DNA of 64,000 bases from Pseudolactococcus plantarum (GCF_002441715.1 NZ_JXJX01000007.1:95661-159660), one strand, 5' to 3'; shown: positions 7,760 through 18,641, numbered from the stretch's first letter. The notes: generated by a model from the letters alone, not told the origin. Numbers and translations are program-made.

Positions 7760-8123
7760 ACGTGAAAAAGAATTTGTACATCAATTCCACTACGATGCAA
7801 GAAATCTAGAATGGGAAGAAGAGAACGGGACACCTGAAACAGGCTTGAATGTTCACTTTCAATTAGTTGATCAAGCAGATAACGATACAGACACAGCGAT
7901 TAATGCAATGCTGAGTTTTGTAATTGTACTTGAGGATCTAGTTATCTCAGGTAATATTGGACAACTTAGTATCATCCGTGGTCAAGTGATTGAAAATAAA
8001 GAACAACTGACTCAAGAAGATATGTCTGAATTAGCAACGCCATTATTTGATTTACTAAAACGTTTGACTTATGAAGTGACAGAAGTAGCGTTAGATCAAC
8101 CTGGCATCAGTCTGGAATTTTAA
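7749..8123 (+). CDS. DUF1149 family protein
   Basis: A 124-residue acidic protein of the DUF1149 family, widespread in streptococci and lactococci and of unknown function. The recognisable start is [20 protein letters not shown], followed by LNVHFQLVDQADN and a helical C-terminal half. It has no signal peptide or membrane segment. It overlaps the upstream HAD gene and is 6 bases before the DegV gene, so translation is likely coupled. No function is proposed. Confidence 0.8.
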   Translation: MNIEREKEFVHQFHYDARNLEWEEENGTPETGLNVHFQLVDQADNDTDTAINAMLSFVIVLEDLVISGNIGQLSIIRGQVIENKEQLTQEDMSELATPLFDLLKRLTYEVTEVALDQPGISLEF

Positions 8124-8129
8124 TAACTT

Positions 8130-8975
8130 ATGAAAACTGCAATTATTACAGATAGCTCAGCATATTTGAGTGAAGAAATTAAGCAAAAAGAAACTGTATT
8201 TGTGCTTGATATTCCCATCACTATCGATGGGGAAACTTATATTGAAGGACAAAATATAACAGTTCCAGAGTTTTATCAAAAAATGGCAGCAACACAGGAA
8301 TTACCTAAAACAAGCCAGCCTAGTATCCATGATTTGGCGACGTTACTACAAAAATTGTCAGATGAACACTACACACATGTGATTGGCTTGTTCTTATCGT
8401 CAGGGATTTCAGGTTTGTGGCAAAATATACAATATTTAAAAGATGAATTTCCGAACTTAACAATTGCTTTTCCTGATACTGTGATTACGTCAGCACCTTT
8501 AGGCTACATGGTTGAGGTAACTGCTAATATGATCAAAACAAATGCAACATTTGACTTTATCTTATCAGAGTTAGCAGAAATCATTGATAAAACAACGGCG
8601 TTTATCATCGTCAATGATTTGAATCATTTGGTAAAAGGAGGCCGCCTGTCTAATGGTGCGGCCATTCTTGGTAATCTTTTAAATATTAAACCAATTCTAC
8701 GATTTGATGACTCTGGAAAAATCGTTGTCTACGAAAAGATTCGGACAAGTAAAAAAGCCTTTAAAAAGCTTTATAAAATTCTAGCAGATACAACAAAAAC
8801 AGGGGATTACAAAGTATATGTGATTCATGCTAACGTACCTGAAACCGCACAAGAAGTTGCTAAGGAACTAACCGAAAAGGGATTTGATGTTTCTATTGCC
8901 ACATTTGGTGCTGTGATTGGGACACATTTAGGGGAAGGGGCACTCGGATTTGGTATCAGTCCGAAGTTAAAATAA
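8130..8975 (+). CDS. DegV family fatty-acid-binding protein
   Basis: DegV/FakB-type proteins bind a fatty acid so that the kinase FakA can phosphorylate it. The 281-residue sequence begins [13 protein letters not shown] and contains [10 protein letters not shown], a [14 protein letters not shown] loop and [18 protein letters not shown], all typical of the family. Which lipid it binds is unknown, and no fakA is in the window. It sits in the rimM-to-ABC-F run, one base before dapB. Confidence 0.9.
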   Translation: MKTAIITDSSAYLSEEIKQKETVFVLDIPITIDGETYIEGQNITVPEFYQKMAATQELPKTSQPSIHDLATLLQKLSDEHYTHVIGLFLSSGISGLWQNIQYLKDEFPNLTIAFPDTVITSAPLGYMVEVTANMIKTNATFDFILSELAEIIDKTTAFIIVNDLNHLVKGGRLSNGAAILGNLLNIKPILRFDDSGKIVVYEKIRTSKKAFKKLYKILADTTKTGDYKVYVIHANVPETAQEVAKELTEKGFDVSIATFGAVIGTHLGEGALGFGISPKLK

Positions 8976-8976
8976 G

Positions 8977-9741
8977 ATGATAAAAGTAATTATAGCAGGA
9001 TTTAAAGGACGTATGGGATCAGCTGCAGTTAAGATGGTGCAAGAAGATGAGAGTCTTGAACTCGTCGCTTTAGTAGATCCTAAAACAAGTGAAACAGCAG
9101 TTGATGGGATACCAGTGTTTAACGATAAGTTATCACTCGTCGGGTTTGATGCTGATGTATGGGCTGATTTTACGATTCCAGCTGTGGCGTTTGAAAATAC
9201 AAAGTTTGCTTTGGAAAATCATTTCTGTCCAGTTGTTGGGACAACTGGATTTACAGAATCACAGATCTCAGAACTTATATCGTTATCGCAAGTTAACAAA
9301 GTAGGTGGTTTGATTGCACCTAATTTCGCGATTGGTGCCATTTTATTAATGGAATTTGCACAAAAAGCTGCTCAATATTTTCCAGATGTAGAAATTATCG
9401 AGTTGCATCATGATAATAAACAAGATGCGCCTTCTGGTACAGCGATTAAAACAGCAGAGCTCATCAAAGAAAAACGTAGCTTTAAAAAACAAGGTGCTGC
9501 TGATGAAGTTGAAACAATGGCAGGTGCTAGAGGGGCTGAATTTGATGGCATGCGCATTCATTCAGTTCGCTTACCAGGACTTGTCGCACATCAAGAAGTT
9601 ATTTTTGGTGCTAAAGGTGAGGGATTAACGATTCGCCATGATTCATATGACCGTGTGTCATTCATGGGTGGTGTCAATGTCGGGATAAAAAAAGTAGTTG
9701 AAATTGATACTTTAGTTTATGGATTAGACCATTTATTATGA
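8977..9741 (+). CDS. dapB: 4-hydroxy-tetrahydrodipicolinate reductase
   Basis: NAD(P)H-dependent reductase of the lysine and diaminopimelate pathway. The N-terminal Rossmann start is [29 protein letters not shown] and the catalytic [15 protein letters not shown] block (His pair and Lys, near residue 145) are intact. At 254 residues it is normal length. It overlaps cca by four bases (ATGA). The other dap genes are not in this window. Confidence 0.96.
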   Translation: MIKVIIAGFKGRMGSAAVKMVQEDESLELVALVDPKTSETAVDGIPVFNDKLSLVGFDADVWADFTIPAVAFENTKFALENHFCPVVGTTGFTESQISELISLSQVNKVGGLIAPNFAIGAILLMEFAQKAAQYFPDVEIIELHHDNKQDAPSGTAIKTAELIKEKRSFKKQGAADEVETMAGARGAEFDGMRIHSVRLPGLVAHQEVIFGAKGEGLTIRHDSYDRVSFMGGVNVGIKKVVEIDTLVYGLDHLL

Positions 9742-10952
9742 AATTAGAGAAGATGCCGGCGGAGTTTGTAAAAGCTCTGCCGATTTTGGAAAAAATCAGA
9801 GTCTCAGGTTATCAAGCGTATTTTGTTGGTGGTAGCGTGCGAGACGTTTTATTAAACCGACAAATTCATGACGTTGATATCGCAACCAGCGCTTATCCAG
9901 CAGAAGTGAAACAAATATTTGAACATACGGTTGATATTGGTATTGAGCATGGGACAGTGCTTGTCTTAGCAGGTGATGATACGTATGAAATCACAACATT
10001 TAGAACAGAAGATGTCTATGTTGATTATAGAAGGCCTTCTCATGTGAGTTTTGTCAGAGAGTTGTCAGAGGATTTATTGCGACGTGATTTTACGATTAAT
10101 GCGTTTGCACTTGCTAATGATGGCGAAATTATAGACTTATATGATGGCCTAACTGATTTAGATAAAAAGATTCTAAGAGCAGTAGGTCACCCTTCAGAAC
10201 GCTTTAACGAAGATGCCTTAAGGATTATGCGCGGTGTAAGATTTATGGCGACCCTTAATTTTAGCTTAGAGTCAGAGACTTATGAAGCCATGAAAAGACA
10301 AGCTCATTTATTAGCAAAAATCTCTATTGAGCGTATTTTTATTGAGCTAGATAAGTTACTACAAGCTGATTATTGGCAAAAAGGATTTGATGCGCTATTA
10401 GCAATTGATGCGTCAGCATATTTACCAGGATTTTCAGATAAAAAAGCCCTTTTAAGTCTATTAACCTTACCAAAAAGATTTAAATTTACAAATAGTGTAC
10501 AGGCGTGGGGATTTTTACTGCACCAGTTAGGCTATGTGGATGGTAAGTTTTTGATGAAAAAATGGAAAGTATCTCGTGAGTTTGCAACAGCTATCACACA
10601 TTTCCTAAGTGCTTATCGGAAACGACAAGTCGCTGCATTTTCTCTAGAAGATCTCTATCAGCATCACTTATCTAGTTTACTTTTGGTAGAAAATCTGTTT
10701 GAGGCACAAGGCTTAGATACCGATTTTGAGCATATTGCAGTACTAGATAAGACATTACAAATCCGAGATAAAAAAGAGATTGTTGTATCAGCTGGTGAGA
10801 TCATGAAACAATTCAGCATTAGTCCAGGGCCAGGCATTGGCAAACTCTTTCATGAGATAGAGATGGCTATTGTGATCGGAAAGTTACGCAATCATCCGGA
10901 TGATATTTTTAATTATGTAAGAGAAAGTAGTGAATATGGCAGCAATGACTGA
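9738..10952 (+). CDS. cca: CCA-adding tRNA nucleotidyltransferase
   Basis: Adds or repairs the 3' CCA end of tRNAs using CTP and ATP without a template. The class II polymerase head is clear: [12 protein letters not shown] (Gly31-Gly32), catalytic Asp45 and Asp47 in [17 protein letters not shown], and the [16 protein letters not shown] block that reads the bases. The helical body and tail give 404 residues, normal for Firmicutes. It overlaps dapB upstream and the ABC-F gene downstream. Confidence 0.96.
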   Translation: MKLEKMPAEFVKALPILEKIRVSGYQAYFVGGSVRDVLLNRQIHDVDIATSAYPAEVKQIFEHTVDIGIEHGTVLVLAGDDTYEITTFRTEDVYVDYRRPSHVSFVRELSEDLLRRDFTINAFALANDGEIIDLYDGLTDLDKKILRAVGHPSERFNEDALRIMRGVRFMATLNFSLESETYEAMKRQAHLLAKISIERIFIELDKLLQADYWQKGFDALLAIDASAYLPGFSDKKALLSLLTLPKRFKFTNSVQAWGFLLHQLGYVDGKFLMKKWKVSREFATAITHFLSAYRKRQVAAFSLEDLYQHHLSSLLLVENLFEAQGLDTDFEHIAVLDKTLQIRDKKEIVVSAGEIMKQFSISPGPGIGKLFHEIEMAIVIGKLRNHPDDIFNYVRESSEYGSND

Positions 10953-12831
10953 TTTTCGAGTTGAAAATTTAAGCAAATCCGTTGGTGATAAGATGGTTTT
11001 TGCTAATCTTGATTTTATTATTCATCCTTTAGATCGTATTGGTTTAATTGGCGTTAATGGTACAGGTAAAACAACATTACTAGATGTGATTGCAAAAAAA
11101 TCTGGATTTGATGGTGATAACTCACCATTTTTTGTACAAAATGATTTTAAGATTGAGTATCTGACGCAAGAGCCAGAGTTTGATGAGTCGCTATCGATTA
11201 TGGATACTGTCTTATCAGATGATCTACCACAGATGAAAGCAATCAAACAGTATGAACAAGTGTTAATCGCGCTAACCCATGATCCTGAAAATCAAAAGTT
11301 ACAGCATGATTTATCTGAAATCGAAGGGAAGATGACTGCGATAGATGCTTGGGAAGTTGAAAATCAAGTCAAGACTGTCCTCTCAAAACTAAAATTACCA
11401 GAGCTTAGTCTCCCAATCAAACAGCTATCAGGCGGACAAAAACGCCGTGTGCAATTGGCACAAGCCCTATTAAATCCTTCTGATTTATTGCTTTTAGACG
11501 AGCCGACCAACCATTTGGATGTCGATACGATTGCTTGGTTAGAAAATTATGTGACGAGTGCTAAGCAGACTGTTCTGTTTATTACGCATGATCGTTATTT
11601 TTTAGATACCATAGCGACACGTATCTTTGAGCTCGATGGTGGTAAATTATATGAGTATCAAGGTAATTACCAAGATTATCTAGCACAAAAAGCTGAGCGA
11701 GATGAGCAAGAGCAAGCACAACATCATAAAAATAAACAACTGTATAAGCAAGAGTTAGCTTGGATTCGCAAATCACCACAAGCACGTGCGACAAAACAGC
11801 AGGCAAGAATTGATCGTTTTGAAGCAATCAAAGATGATGTCAATCGTGTCACATCAACAGATAATCTTGCGATTAATGTTGCAACATCACGTATTGGTAA
11901 AAAGGTGATTAATTTTAGCCATGTCGATTTTGCTTTTACACCTGACAAGCCTATTTTAAAAGACTTTAATTTATTGATTCAAAATACAGACAGAATTGGT
12001 ATTGTTGGGAATAACGGTGTTGGTAAATCTACCTTACTTAATTTAATTGATGGTGAATTGACACCAGACTCAGGTACTGTTGAGATTGGTGAGACGATTA
12101 AAGTTGGTTACTTTTCACAGCAAATTCGGGGATTAGATGACTCAAAACGCGTCATCAATTTTCTTCAAGAAGTCGCTGACAATAGTGTGACGGCATCAGG
12201 AGAATCAATCAGTATTGTTAATTTATTGGAGCAGTTTTTATTTCCACGTTCGACACACGGCACCTTAATTGCTAAACTATCTGGTGGTGAGAAGAAGCGT
12301 TTATATTTGCTAAAAATCTTATTAGAGCAGCCGAATGTTTTGCTATTAGATGAACCGACAAATGATTTAGACATTGCGACGTTAACTGTCTTAGAAAACT
12401 TTATTCAACACTATCCAGGTGTTGTCATTACGGTTAGTCATGACCGATATTTTCTAGATAAAGTCGTGAATAAATTATTGGTTTTTGATAAAGGATTAGT
12501 ATCAGAGTTTCATACCAGTTATTCAGAGTATCTAGCTGATAAACTAAGTGAAGAAAAAGAAGAAAAAGTCGTCAAAAAAACACTCGAAACTGTGACTCCA
12601 TCTTTGAAATCAAGCGAAAAAAAACGCATGACATATCTTGAGAAAAAAGAATGGGCAACACTTGAAGATGACATCAGTGAGTTGGAATCTGACATTGCTG
12701 ATATTGAGCAAGAAATGCGTGAGCATGGCTCAGACTTTACAAAGTTAGGTGACTTGCAGGCAGAGCTTGATAGTAAAAATACGGCGTTATTAGCTAAATA
12801 CGAACGCTATGACTACTTAGCAGAATTTTAA
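10936..12831 (+). CDS. ABC-F family ATPase, Uup-like
   Basis: Cytosolic twin-ATPase of the ABC-F class, which acts on ribosomes rather than as a transporter. Two nucleotide-binding domains are complete: Walker A GVNGTGKTT with signature LSGGQKRRV, and GNNGVGKST with LSGGEKKRL, each with a LLLDEPTN Walker B. A charged linker (about residues 240-300) joins them. A C-terminal coiled coil (last 80 residues, KKRMTYLEKKEW onward) resembles Uup. I prefer the ATG at 10936, 8 bases after GAAAG; a GTG at 10930 and an ATG at 10945 are alternatives. It is the last gene of the operon. Confidence 0.9.
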   Translation: MAAMTDFRVENLSKSVGDKMVFANLDFIIHPLDRIGLIGVNGTGKTTLLDVIAKKSGFDGDNSPFFVQNDFKIEYLTQEPEFDESLSIMDTVLSDDLPQMKAIKQYEQVLIALTHDPENQKLQHDLSEIEGKMTAIDAWEVENQVKTVLSKLKLPELSLPIKQLSGGQKRRVQLAQALLNPSDLLLLDEPTNHLDVDTIAWLENYVTSAKQTVLFITHDRYFLDTIATRIFELDGGKLYEYQGNYQDYLAQKAERDEQEQAQHHKNKQLYKQELAWIRKSPQARATKQQARIDRFEAIKDDVNRVTSTDNLAINVATSRIGKKVINFSHVDFAFTPDKPILKDFNLLIQNTDRIGIVGNNGVGKSTLLNLIDGELTPDSGTVEIGETIKVGYFSQQIRGLDDSKRVINFLQEVADNSVTASGESISIVNLLEQFLFPRSTHGTLIAKLSGGEKKRLYLLKILLEQPNVLLLDEPTNDLDIATLTVLENFIQHYPGVVITVSHDRYFLDKVVNKLLVFDKGLVSEFHTSYSEYLADKLSEEKEEKVVKKTLETVTPSLKSSEKKRMTYLEKKEWATLEDDISELESDIADIEQEMREHGSDFTKLGDLQAELDSKNTALLAKYERYDYLAEF

Positions 12832-12917
12832 CTGAGATACGAATGTTTTGACCAGTTTTTTTTGCTGTGGATGGTTGAGATATACCTAAAATGATATAGA
12901 AATGATAGTATAAAGAC

Positions 12918-13757
12918 ATGAGAAAAGCAGATAAACTTTTTATTGATAATATCAATGACATCTTAACAAATGGGGTTTGGAGTGAGCAAGCTAGACCTAA
13001 ATATAAGGATGGTGTGACAGCCAATTCAAAATATATTACAGGAAGTTTTGCTGAATATGACCTAAGTAAAGGAGAGTTTCCAATTACAACTCTCCGGCCT
13101 ATCGCCATCAAATCAGCAATTAAAGAATTACTATGGATTTATCAAGATCAAACAAGTGACTTAGCTGTCTTAGTGGATAAATATGGTGTGAATTATTGGA
13201 ATGAATGGGAAGTTGCTGATACTGGTACGATAGGTGTACGCTATGGTGCCACAGTAAAAAAACATGATATCATTGGCAAACTATTAAGTGGACTTGAGAA
13301 AAATCCATGGAATCGTAGAAATATTATTAATCTGTGGCAGTATGACGATTTTGATGCTTCAGAAGGGCTACTACCGTGTGCGTTTCAGACGATGTTTGAT
13401 GTAAGACGCGTAGATGGTATGATTTATTTAGACGCGACATTAACACAACGTAGTAATGATATGCTTGTAGCCCATCACATCAACGCCATGCAATATGTCG
13501 CACTACAGCTGATGATTGCGAAGCACTTTGGCTGGCAAGTTGGTAAATTCTTTTATTTCGTCAATAATTTACATATCTATGATAATCAGTTTGATAATGC
13601 TAATATCTTATTATCACGGACACCATCAGATAAGAATCCAGTTTTGAAACTAAATGTAGCTGATGGGACTAACTTTTTTGATATCAAAGATACAGATTTT
13701 GAGTTGGTTGATTATGAACCAGTTAAACCGCAACTGCGATTTGATCTAGCCATATGA
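12918..13757 (+). CDS. thyA: Thymidylate synthase
   Basis: Converts dUMP to dTMP with methylene-tetrahydrofolate. The 279-residue protein has catalytic Cys154 in [10 protein letters not shown], the phosphate-binding NRRN (residues 132-135), and the [17 protein letters not shown] block. The sequence type is like the lactococcal and Bacillus ThyA rather than the Escherichia one. No Shine-Dalgarno is visible. TGaTAGTAT (12903-12911) lies six bases before the ATG, which suggests a leaderless transcript. No folA follows; the next gene is an exporter component. Confidence 0.95.
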   Translation: MRKADKLFIDNINDILTNGVWSEQARPKYKDGVTANSKYITGSFAEYDLSKGEFPITTLRPIAIKSAIKELLWIYQDQTSDLAVLVDKYGVNYWNEWEVADTGTIGVRYGATVKKHDIIGKLLSGLEKNPWNRRNIINLWQYDDFDASEGLLPCAFQTMFDVRRVDGMIYLDATLTQRSNDMLVAHHINAMQYVALQLMIAKHFGWQVGKFFYFVNNLHIYDNQFDNANILLSRTPSDKNPVLKLNVADGTNFFDIKDTDFELVDYEPVKPQLRFDLAI

Positions 13758-13824
13758 GGCAACACTTGCTGATATAACGAGGTAAAATAAAACAGGTTTA
13801 AAATTAGGGATAGGATATAATGTT

Positions 13825-14631
13825 ATGACAAATTATAGCACTGATATTCGGCTTGAAATGTTAAAACAAGCTAATACAAATGCGCACATTTTGATGGAGT
13901 CTTGTTTACTCGCAGGACAGATTTTAATGGCAAATGGATCTGAAATTTCACGTGCAGAAGATGTCATCTTACGAATGGGTTCAGCGGCCGGTATCAAAGA
14001 CTTACAAGTATACATCTTGTTAAATGCAATTACGATTACTTTTCCAGAACAAGGCATGACACAAATGAGAGGTATTCCGCCTCGCATACAGACTATGGAT
14101 ATGGAGAAGATTGTGGCTGTTAATGATCTAACACGAAAATTTACAGCTCATAACATCACGATCGAAACATTCGCAGATCAACTGAGTAAAATTGATATGA
14201 CGATTCCTAGATTTTCTCTCAAACTCCAAGTCGTCAGTGCTATGCTGATTGCTGTGAGTTTTATGATTATGTTGACTAGGAATACTGAACCGATTAATCT
14301 GTTTTTGACAGGAGTAACAAGTGGGTTAGCCTATGCGATCGCCTTTAAAATCCGAAATAAGTTTCATTTACGGTTTTTTGGTTTGTTTGTTGCTAGTTTA
14401 TGCATGTCTTTGATGATGCTGATTTGCGCCAAACTATTAGCTCCGCCATTTAATCCGGACATTGTCATTATTGGTGCGATTATGCCATTTGTTCCTGGTG
14501 TCGCACTTACAAATGCTGTTCGAGAGATCATGGCTGGGAATTTTATTTCTGGACAAGGACGGATTATAGAAGCATTGTTGACAGCTGCTTCTGTAGGACT
14601 AGGGATTGTCCTACTTTCATTTTTTTATTAA
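13825..14631 (+). CDS. Threonine/serine exporter, large subunit (ThrE N-terminal half)
   Basis: Membrane subunit of the ThrE-type exporter (DUF1212). The first 115 residues or so are a soluble domain starting CLLAGQILMANGSEISRAED, with GIPPRIQTMDM, and are followed by five or so hydrophobic spans including AIMPFVPGVALTNAVREIM, the family hallmark. Corynebacterium ThrE is one polypeptide, whereas Firmicutes carry it as two genes, as here. The start follows an AGGA sequence. It is 14 bases before the small subunit. The substrate in this organism is inferred from the family. Confidence 0.87.
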   Translation: MTNYSTDIRLEMLKQANTNAHILMESCLLAGQILMANGSEISRAEDVILRMGSAAGIKDLQVYILLNAITITFPEQGMTQMRGIPPRIQTMDMEKIVAVNDLTRKFTAHNITIETFADQLSKIDMTIPRFSLKLQVVSAMLIAVSFMIMLTRNTEPINLFLTGVTSGLAYAIAFKIRNKFHLRFFGLFVASLCMSLMMLICAKLLAPPFNPDIVIIGAIMPFVPGVALTNAVREIMAGNFISGQGRIIEALLTAASVGLGIVLLSFFY

Positions 14632-14645
14632 GTGAAGGAGTTTTT

Positions 14646-15116
14646 ATGATGCTTATCTTGCTACATTTGGTTGCACAGACAGTTCTAGCCTATATAGGTA
14701 CATTAGCATTTGGGATTATTTTGAACATTCCTAGACGAACACTTAATCGGGCTGGTATAGTTGGTGGGGTTGCATGGTTAACTTATGAACTTGTGGTACT
14801 CATGACCCAGCATTTGCTAGATAAAAACTGGTGTATTATCTTGGGATCTTTTATCGCAACGATGATGATAGGGATGTTGAGTTTGACCATGAGTCGTGCA
14901 CAAAAAGTACCCATGTTGATTTATCAAATTCCCGGTATTTTTCCCTTGGTCCCTGGAGGTCAAGCTTATCAAGTGGTCAGAAGTTTGGTTACTGGAGATC
15001 GTGTGACAGCGACAACGAATTTTGAGTTATTAGTGATTATTATAGGCGCGATTGCAGCTGGATTTTGGTCTGCTGAATTGCTCAATCTCTTAAGAGGTAT
15101 GAATCGTTTGACTTAG
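14646..15116 (+). CDS. Threonine/serine exporter, small subunit (ThrE C-terminal half)
   Basis: A 156-residue integral membrane protein (DUF3815 type) with about four or five hydrophobic spans. It carries YQIPGIFPLVPGGQAYQVVRS, the counterpart of the pore motif in the large subunit (core IPGIFPLVPGG, about residues 96-106). The AAGGAG Shine-Dalgarno is well placed for the ATG at 14646; 14649 is an alternative. It pairs with the upstream gene as a split ThrE exporter. A terminator hairpin overlaps its stop codon. Confidence 0.86.
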   Translation: MMLILLHLVAQTVLAYIGTLAFGIILNIPRRTLNRAGIVGGVAWLTYELVVLMTQHLLDKNWCIILGSFIATMMIGMLSLTMSRAQKVPMLIYQIPGIFPLVPGGQAYQVVRSLVTGDRVTATTNFELLVIIIGAIAAGFWSAELLNLLRGMNRLT

Positions 15117-15131
15117 GTCAACGATTTTTTT
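15102..15131 (+). terminator. Terminator overlapping the ThrE small-subunit stop
   Basis: AATCGT..TGAC (from 15102) pairs with GTCA-ACGATT (15117-15126) with one bulged base, followed by a T-run to 15131. The stop codon (15114-15116) is in the loop. Confidence 0.75.
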
Positions 15132-15133
15132 GT

Positions 15134-15201
15134 TATATCTTAAAACTATAACTAAACCTTGTTTTTATATATTTTACAACTATATCACGAGATGATAGAA
15201 T
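15134..15201 (+). promoter_or_regulatory. MET-box and metE promoter
   Basis: 15134-15150 reads TATATCTTAAAACTATA. This matches 14 of 16 defined positions of the Streptococcaceae MET-box (TATAGTTTnAAACTATA, as I recall it from published comparative work), a LysR-type activator site. Downstream are TTTACA (15174-15179), a 16-base spacer and TGaTAGAAT (-10 at 15196-15201). The box is centred about 66 bases before the predicted start, the classic activator position. Confidence 0.72.
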
Positions 15202-15237
15202 AATGACATACTAATAAAGAAATAGAAGAGGCAATTT

Positions 15238-17493
15238 ATGACAACATCAATAGTTGGTTATCCACGTATCGGCGCAAAACGAGAATTAAAATTTGCAATT
15301 GAGAAATTTTTCAAGAAAGAACTTAGTGAATCAGAATTACAAGAAGTTGCTAAAGCACAACGTGAACTAAATTGGCAAACCCAATTTAAAGCGGGTATTG
15401 ATTATATCCCATCAAATGATTTTTCATTTTATGATACAACACTTGACACTGCATTTGCACTCAATATTGTACCTGAGCGTTATCAAGCATTAGGGATTTC
15501 ACCACTTGAAAAATATTTTGCAGCAGCGCGTGGTCATCAGTCTCAAGCAGGTGATGTGAAAGCGTTAGCCATGAAAAAATGGTTTAATACGAACTACCAC
15601 TATATGGTTCCTGAATTTGACGATGGTACTGAGCTAAAACTTGACCTTACAAAACTATTATCAGAATATCAAGAAGCTCTAGCACTTGGTATTGCAACAA
15701 AACCCGTGCTAATTGGTCCTTACACACTACTAAAATTAATCCGTTTTACAGGAAAAACAACAATTGATACAGTATTAACAGATTTTGTTGCGATTTATAG
15801 TGATATTTTTAAAGCATTAGCTGAAGAAAAAATTGAGTGGTTACAACTTGATGAACCAGCACTTGTCTTTGACTTAACTGATGCTGATATCACATTGTTC
15901 AAATCAATCTATACACCACTATTAGCTGGCAAACAGACTGTAAAAGTCTTATTACAAACTTATTTTGGTGATGTGAGAGATATTTATAGTGAGTTGATCA
16001 AGTTAGATGTAGATGGTATTGGTCTTGATTTTGTCGAAGGTCGTAAGACAGCTGAACTGGTCGAGACTTATGGGTTTCCTACTGATAAAAAATTATTTGC
16101 TGGTGTCGTAAATGGTAAAAATATTTGGCGAAATAATTATGAGAAAACACTTGATGTATTAGCTAAATTACCTGAAAAACCTTTAGTTATTTCATCATCT
16201 TGTAGCTTACAACATGTCCCTTATACAGTAAGTGCTGAAACGGATTTATCTGAAGATATCTTGAAACATTTTGCTTTTGCACAAGAGAAGTTACAAGAAC
16301 TTAAAGATATCAACGATATTTATTACAAACGCGAGACTGATAGCTTGTCTGTTAATAAAGCCTTGTTTGCACAAGATCGATTTGAAGCAGATGCTACAGT
16401 GCAAGCTAAAGTAGCAGGTTTGACAGATCTTGATTTCACTAGAACACCAGAGTTTTCAGACCGTGAAACAATCCAAAAAGACGTGTTTAATCTACCTGTT
16501 TTACCTACGACAACTATCGGTTCTTTCCCTCAAACAGCAGATGTTCGTAAAAACCGGCTTAACTTTAAACGTGGAGACATCACAAAAGAAGCTTATGATC
16601 AATTTAATGAAGCAAAAACAAAAGAATGGATTGATTGGCAAGAAGCGGTTGGCTTTGATGTGCTTGTCCACGGAGAATTTGAACGAAATGACATGGTAGA
16701 GTATTTCGGTGAAAAATTATCTGGTTACGTGTTTACAAAATATGCCTGGGTACAATCTTATGGGACTCGTTGTGTTAAACCACCGATTGTATGGGGAGAT
16801 ATCGCACGCGTACAACAACTTTCAGTAGCTGATTCTTTCTATGCACAAAGTCTAACAGACAAACCCGTCAAAGGGATGCTAACAGGACCTGTGACGATCT
16901 TGAACTGGTCATTTCCTCGTGAAGACATCTCTCTTAGTGACTCAACGTTACAAATCGCTTTAGCGATTCAAGAAGAAGTCTTGGATTTAGAGAAAAATGG
17001 CATCAAAATTATTCAAATTGATGAAGCTGCATTACGCGAAAAACTCCCATTACGTCAAACTGATTGGAATAGCGAATACCTCGATTGGGCAATTCCTGCC
17101 TTTCGTCTAGTACATGCTAAAGTAGCGCCAACGACACAAATTCATACACATATGTGTTATTCTGAATTTACAGATATTATCCCTGCAATCGATGCGATGG
17201 ACGCTGATGTCATTTCATTTGAAGCAAGCAGAAGTGATTTATCTATCTTGGATGCGTTACAAGAAAATGGCTTCAGAACACAAACAGGACCTGGTGTATA
17301 CGACATTCACAGTCCACGTATTCCACCAGTTGAAGAAATTGAAGCTGTGATACAAAAAATATTGGCTAAAGTACCTGTCGAAAAAGTTTGGATTAATCCA
17401 GACTGTGGGTTAAAAACTAGGGGTGTAGCTGAAGTGAAAGCATCACTTGAAAATCTGGTTACTGCAACACAAGAAATCAGAAAAGGTCTTTAA
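15238..17493 (+). CDS. metE: Cobalamin-independent methionine synthase
   Basis: Transfers the methyl group of 5-methyltetrahydropteroyl-triglutamate to homocysteine. The 751-residue two-barrel protein begins [17 protein letters not shown]. The C-terminal catalytic barrel has [36 protein letters not shown], and the zinc ligands in THMCYSEF and [10 protein letters not shown]. Length is normal. It is monocistronic: a MET-box promoter lies upstream and a terminator downstream. A metF gene, often its partner, is not adjacent. A second, shorter MetE-like protein is encoded at 34091. Confidence 0.97.
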   Translation: MTTSIVGYPRIGAKRELKFAIEKFFKKELSESELQEVAKAQRELNWQTQFKAGIDYIPSNDFSFYDTTLDTAFALNIVPERYQALGISPLEKYFAAARGHQSQAGDVKALAMKKWFNTNYHYMVPEFDDGTELKLDLTKLLSEYQEALALGIATKPVLIGPYTLLKLIRFTGKTTIDTVLTDFVAIYSDIFKALAEEKIEWLQLDEPALVFDLTDADITLFKSIYTPLLAGKQTVKVLLQTYFGDVRDIYSELIKLDVDGIGLDFVEGRKTAELVETYGFPTDKKLFAGVVNGKNIWRNNYEKTLDVLAKLPEKPLVISSSCSLQHVPYTVSAETDLSEDILKHFAFAQEKLQELKDINDIYYKRETDSLSVNKALFAQDRFEADATVQAKVAGLTDLDFTRTPEFSDRETIQKDVFNLPVLPTTTIGSFPQTADVRKNRLNFKRGDITKEAYDQFNEAKTKEWIDWQEAVGFDVLVHGEFERNDMVEYFGEKLSGYVFTKYAWVQSYGTRCVKPPIVWGDIARVQQLSVADSFYAQSLTDKPVKGMLTGPVTILNWSFPREDISLSDSTLQIALAIQEEVLDLEKNGIKIIQIDEAALREKLPLRQTDWNSEYLDWAIPAFRLVHAKVAPTTQIHTHMCYSEFTDIIPAIDAMDADVISFEASRSDLSILDALQENGFRTQTGPGVYDIHSPRIPPVEEIEAVIQKILAKVPVEKVWINPDCGLKTRGVAEVKASLENLVTATQEIRKGL

Positions 17494-17514
17494 AGACATA
17501 AAATAATGCATTAA

Positions 17515-17567
17515 AAACATACAAGTTGTGAACTGAGTAGTGTAATAGTTCTGACTGTATGTTTTTT
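17515..17567 (+). terminator. Terminator after metE
   Basis: AACATACA (17515-17522) pairs with TGTATGTT, with a second helix AGTT..AACT/AGTTCT inside, followed by a T-run (17562-17567). Confidence 0.65.
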
Positions 17568-17700
17568 CTATGAAATAAAGTAAAAAATCAAGTCATAGTT
17601 TGAATAAAGTACTATTTATTTAATATCCAACAGTCATTTCTAGTTTTTTTGATTTTTTAATGATATACTAAATTTATAGAATTATGAAAGAGAGAAACGG

Positions 17701-17967
17701 ATGTCTGGAAAAATTCAATCAAATACCATTGAAGCACAAGGTGCAATTTCAGAATTAACAGGATTAACGGGAATTATGAACTTTAAAACCGTTGATTTTG
17801 GAGATAGTAATGTGCAAGCGATGCTTAACGGGAAACAAATAACTAATGAACTGATGAAAGATGTTTCAAAAATTACTTCTTGCGTCTTAACACAAGCTAA
17901 TAAATTTCCTGAACTTGCACAACTTATTGAATTTCGTGATAGACAAGATGGGAAAGGCTGGCACTAA
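17701..17967 (+). CDS. Small T7SS-associated adaptor, DUF3130/TIGR04197-like (Lap1)
   Basis: An 88-residue helical protein at the head of an LXG toxin cluster. Its start SGKIQSNTIEAQGAISELTG and spacing resemble the TIGR04197/DUF3130 family. Members have been described in streptococci as Lap1, WXG100-like adaptors that bind the LXG domain and help target the toxin to the type VII secretion system. No canonical WXG is visible. Its stop overlaps the next start by one base. The AGAGAG Shine-Dalgarno and an extended TGaTATACT -10 lie just upstream. Confidence 0.72.
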   Translation: MSGKIQSNTIEAQGAISELTGLTGIMNFKTVDFGDSNVQAMLNGKQITNELMKDVSKITSCVLTQANKFPELAQLIEFRDRQDGKGWH

Positions 17968-18641
17968 TGCCTAAAATTGTAAGAGAAGACGATAATTTTT
18001 CGTCATTTATATGGAAAGATTTACCTCTAGAAGCCCTTGCTTTTGTTCACGAAAACTATTTTAGTGATGAAATGACCGTTGATGAGTACATAAAGATTTA
18101 TTTTTTAAATAACATAAAATATTTTAAATATGAAGCAGACAGACTTTTTGAAGAGGCAAAAGAAAAAGCGATTTCTGAAGGTACTTTTCCTGAAATTCTG
18201 AATCAAGTTTGGACAAGACAAGTTATAAAAAAATCAGATACTACCTCTGAAAATGAACTTAAAACATTATTTAGTCCAAACAAGTCAAAAGATAAAAGCG
18301 TAGTTGAACGACGAATCATGACTCAAAAAATGCAGCAAATCGAAAATGAGTTGGAAGACCTCTCGCGTATGGGTCGGAATTTTGAAGAAAATAATTTAGC
18401 ATTTATTAGTTCAACTCAAACACTTTTCAATACTTTAGATGAATTAGCAAGTCAGACTTCTCAACATGATCAAAATGAAGCTTATCAAGAACAAGCTATT
18501 TTTTATGAACTTAAACAAATGCTTTTATCCAGTATAAATCTACAAAATGACATGCTCAAAGAAAAATCACGCAAAATAAAAATAGAAAAGGAAGATATTT
18601 TTGAAAAAATTTATAAGGAAAGGAATAATTTGGTATGGTAA
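17967..18641 (+). CDS. Probable second LXG adaptor (DUF3958/Lap2-like) with N-terminal extension
   Basis: A 224-residue, highly charged helical protein between Lap1 and the LXG toxin, the position taken by Lap2 (DUF3958) in described clusters. The C-terminal 110 residues (from KMQQIENELEDLSRMG to KEDIFEKIYKERNNLVW) look like the Lap2 coiled-coil. The first 100 residues (SSFIWKDLPLEALAFVHENY and onward) are not part of the Lap2 family I know, whose members are about 100 residues. This could be a fusion or a distinct adaptor. No signal peptide or membrane span. It overlaps the LXG gene by 7 bases. Confidence 0.55.
   Translation: MPKIVREDDNFSSFIWKDLPLEALAFVHENYFSDEMTVDEYIKIYFLNNIKYFKYEADRLFEEAKEKAISEGTFPEILNQVWTRQVIKKSDTTSENELKTLFSPNKSKDKSVVERRIMTQKMQQIENELEDLSRMGRNFEENNLAFISSTQTLFNTLDELASQTSQHDQNEAYQEQAIFYELKQMLLSSINLQNDMLKEKSRKIKIEKEDIFEKIYKERNNLVW

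Noticed and set aside
12794..13111. 105-codon minus-strand frame across the ABC-F/thyA border
   Set aside because: Lies opposite conserved thyA sequence; low-complexity hydrophobic translation without start signal.
15117..15237. SAM riboswitch or T-box upstream of metE
   Set aside because: The stretch is too short and lacks the stems and T-box sequence; the MET-box and promoter account for it.
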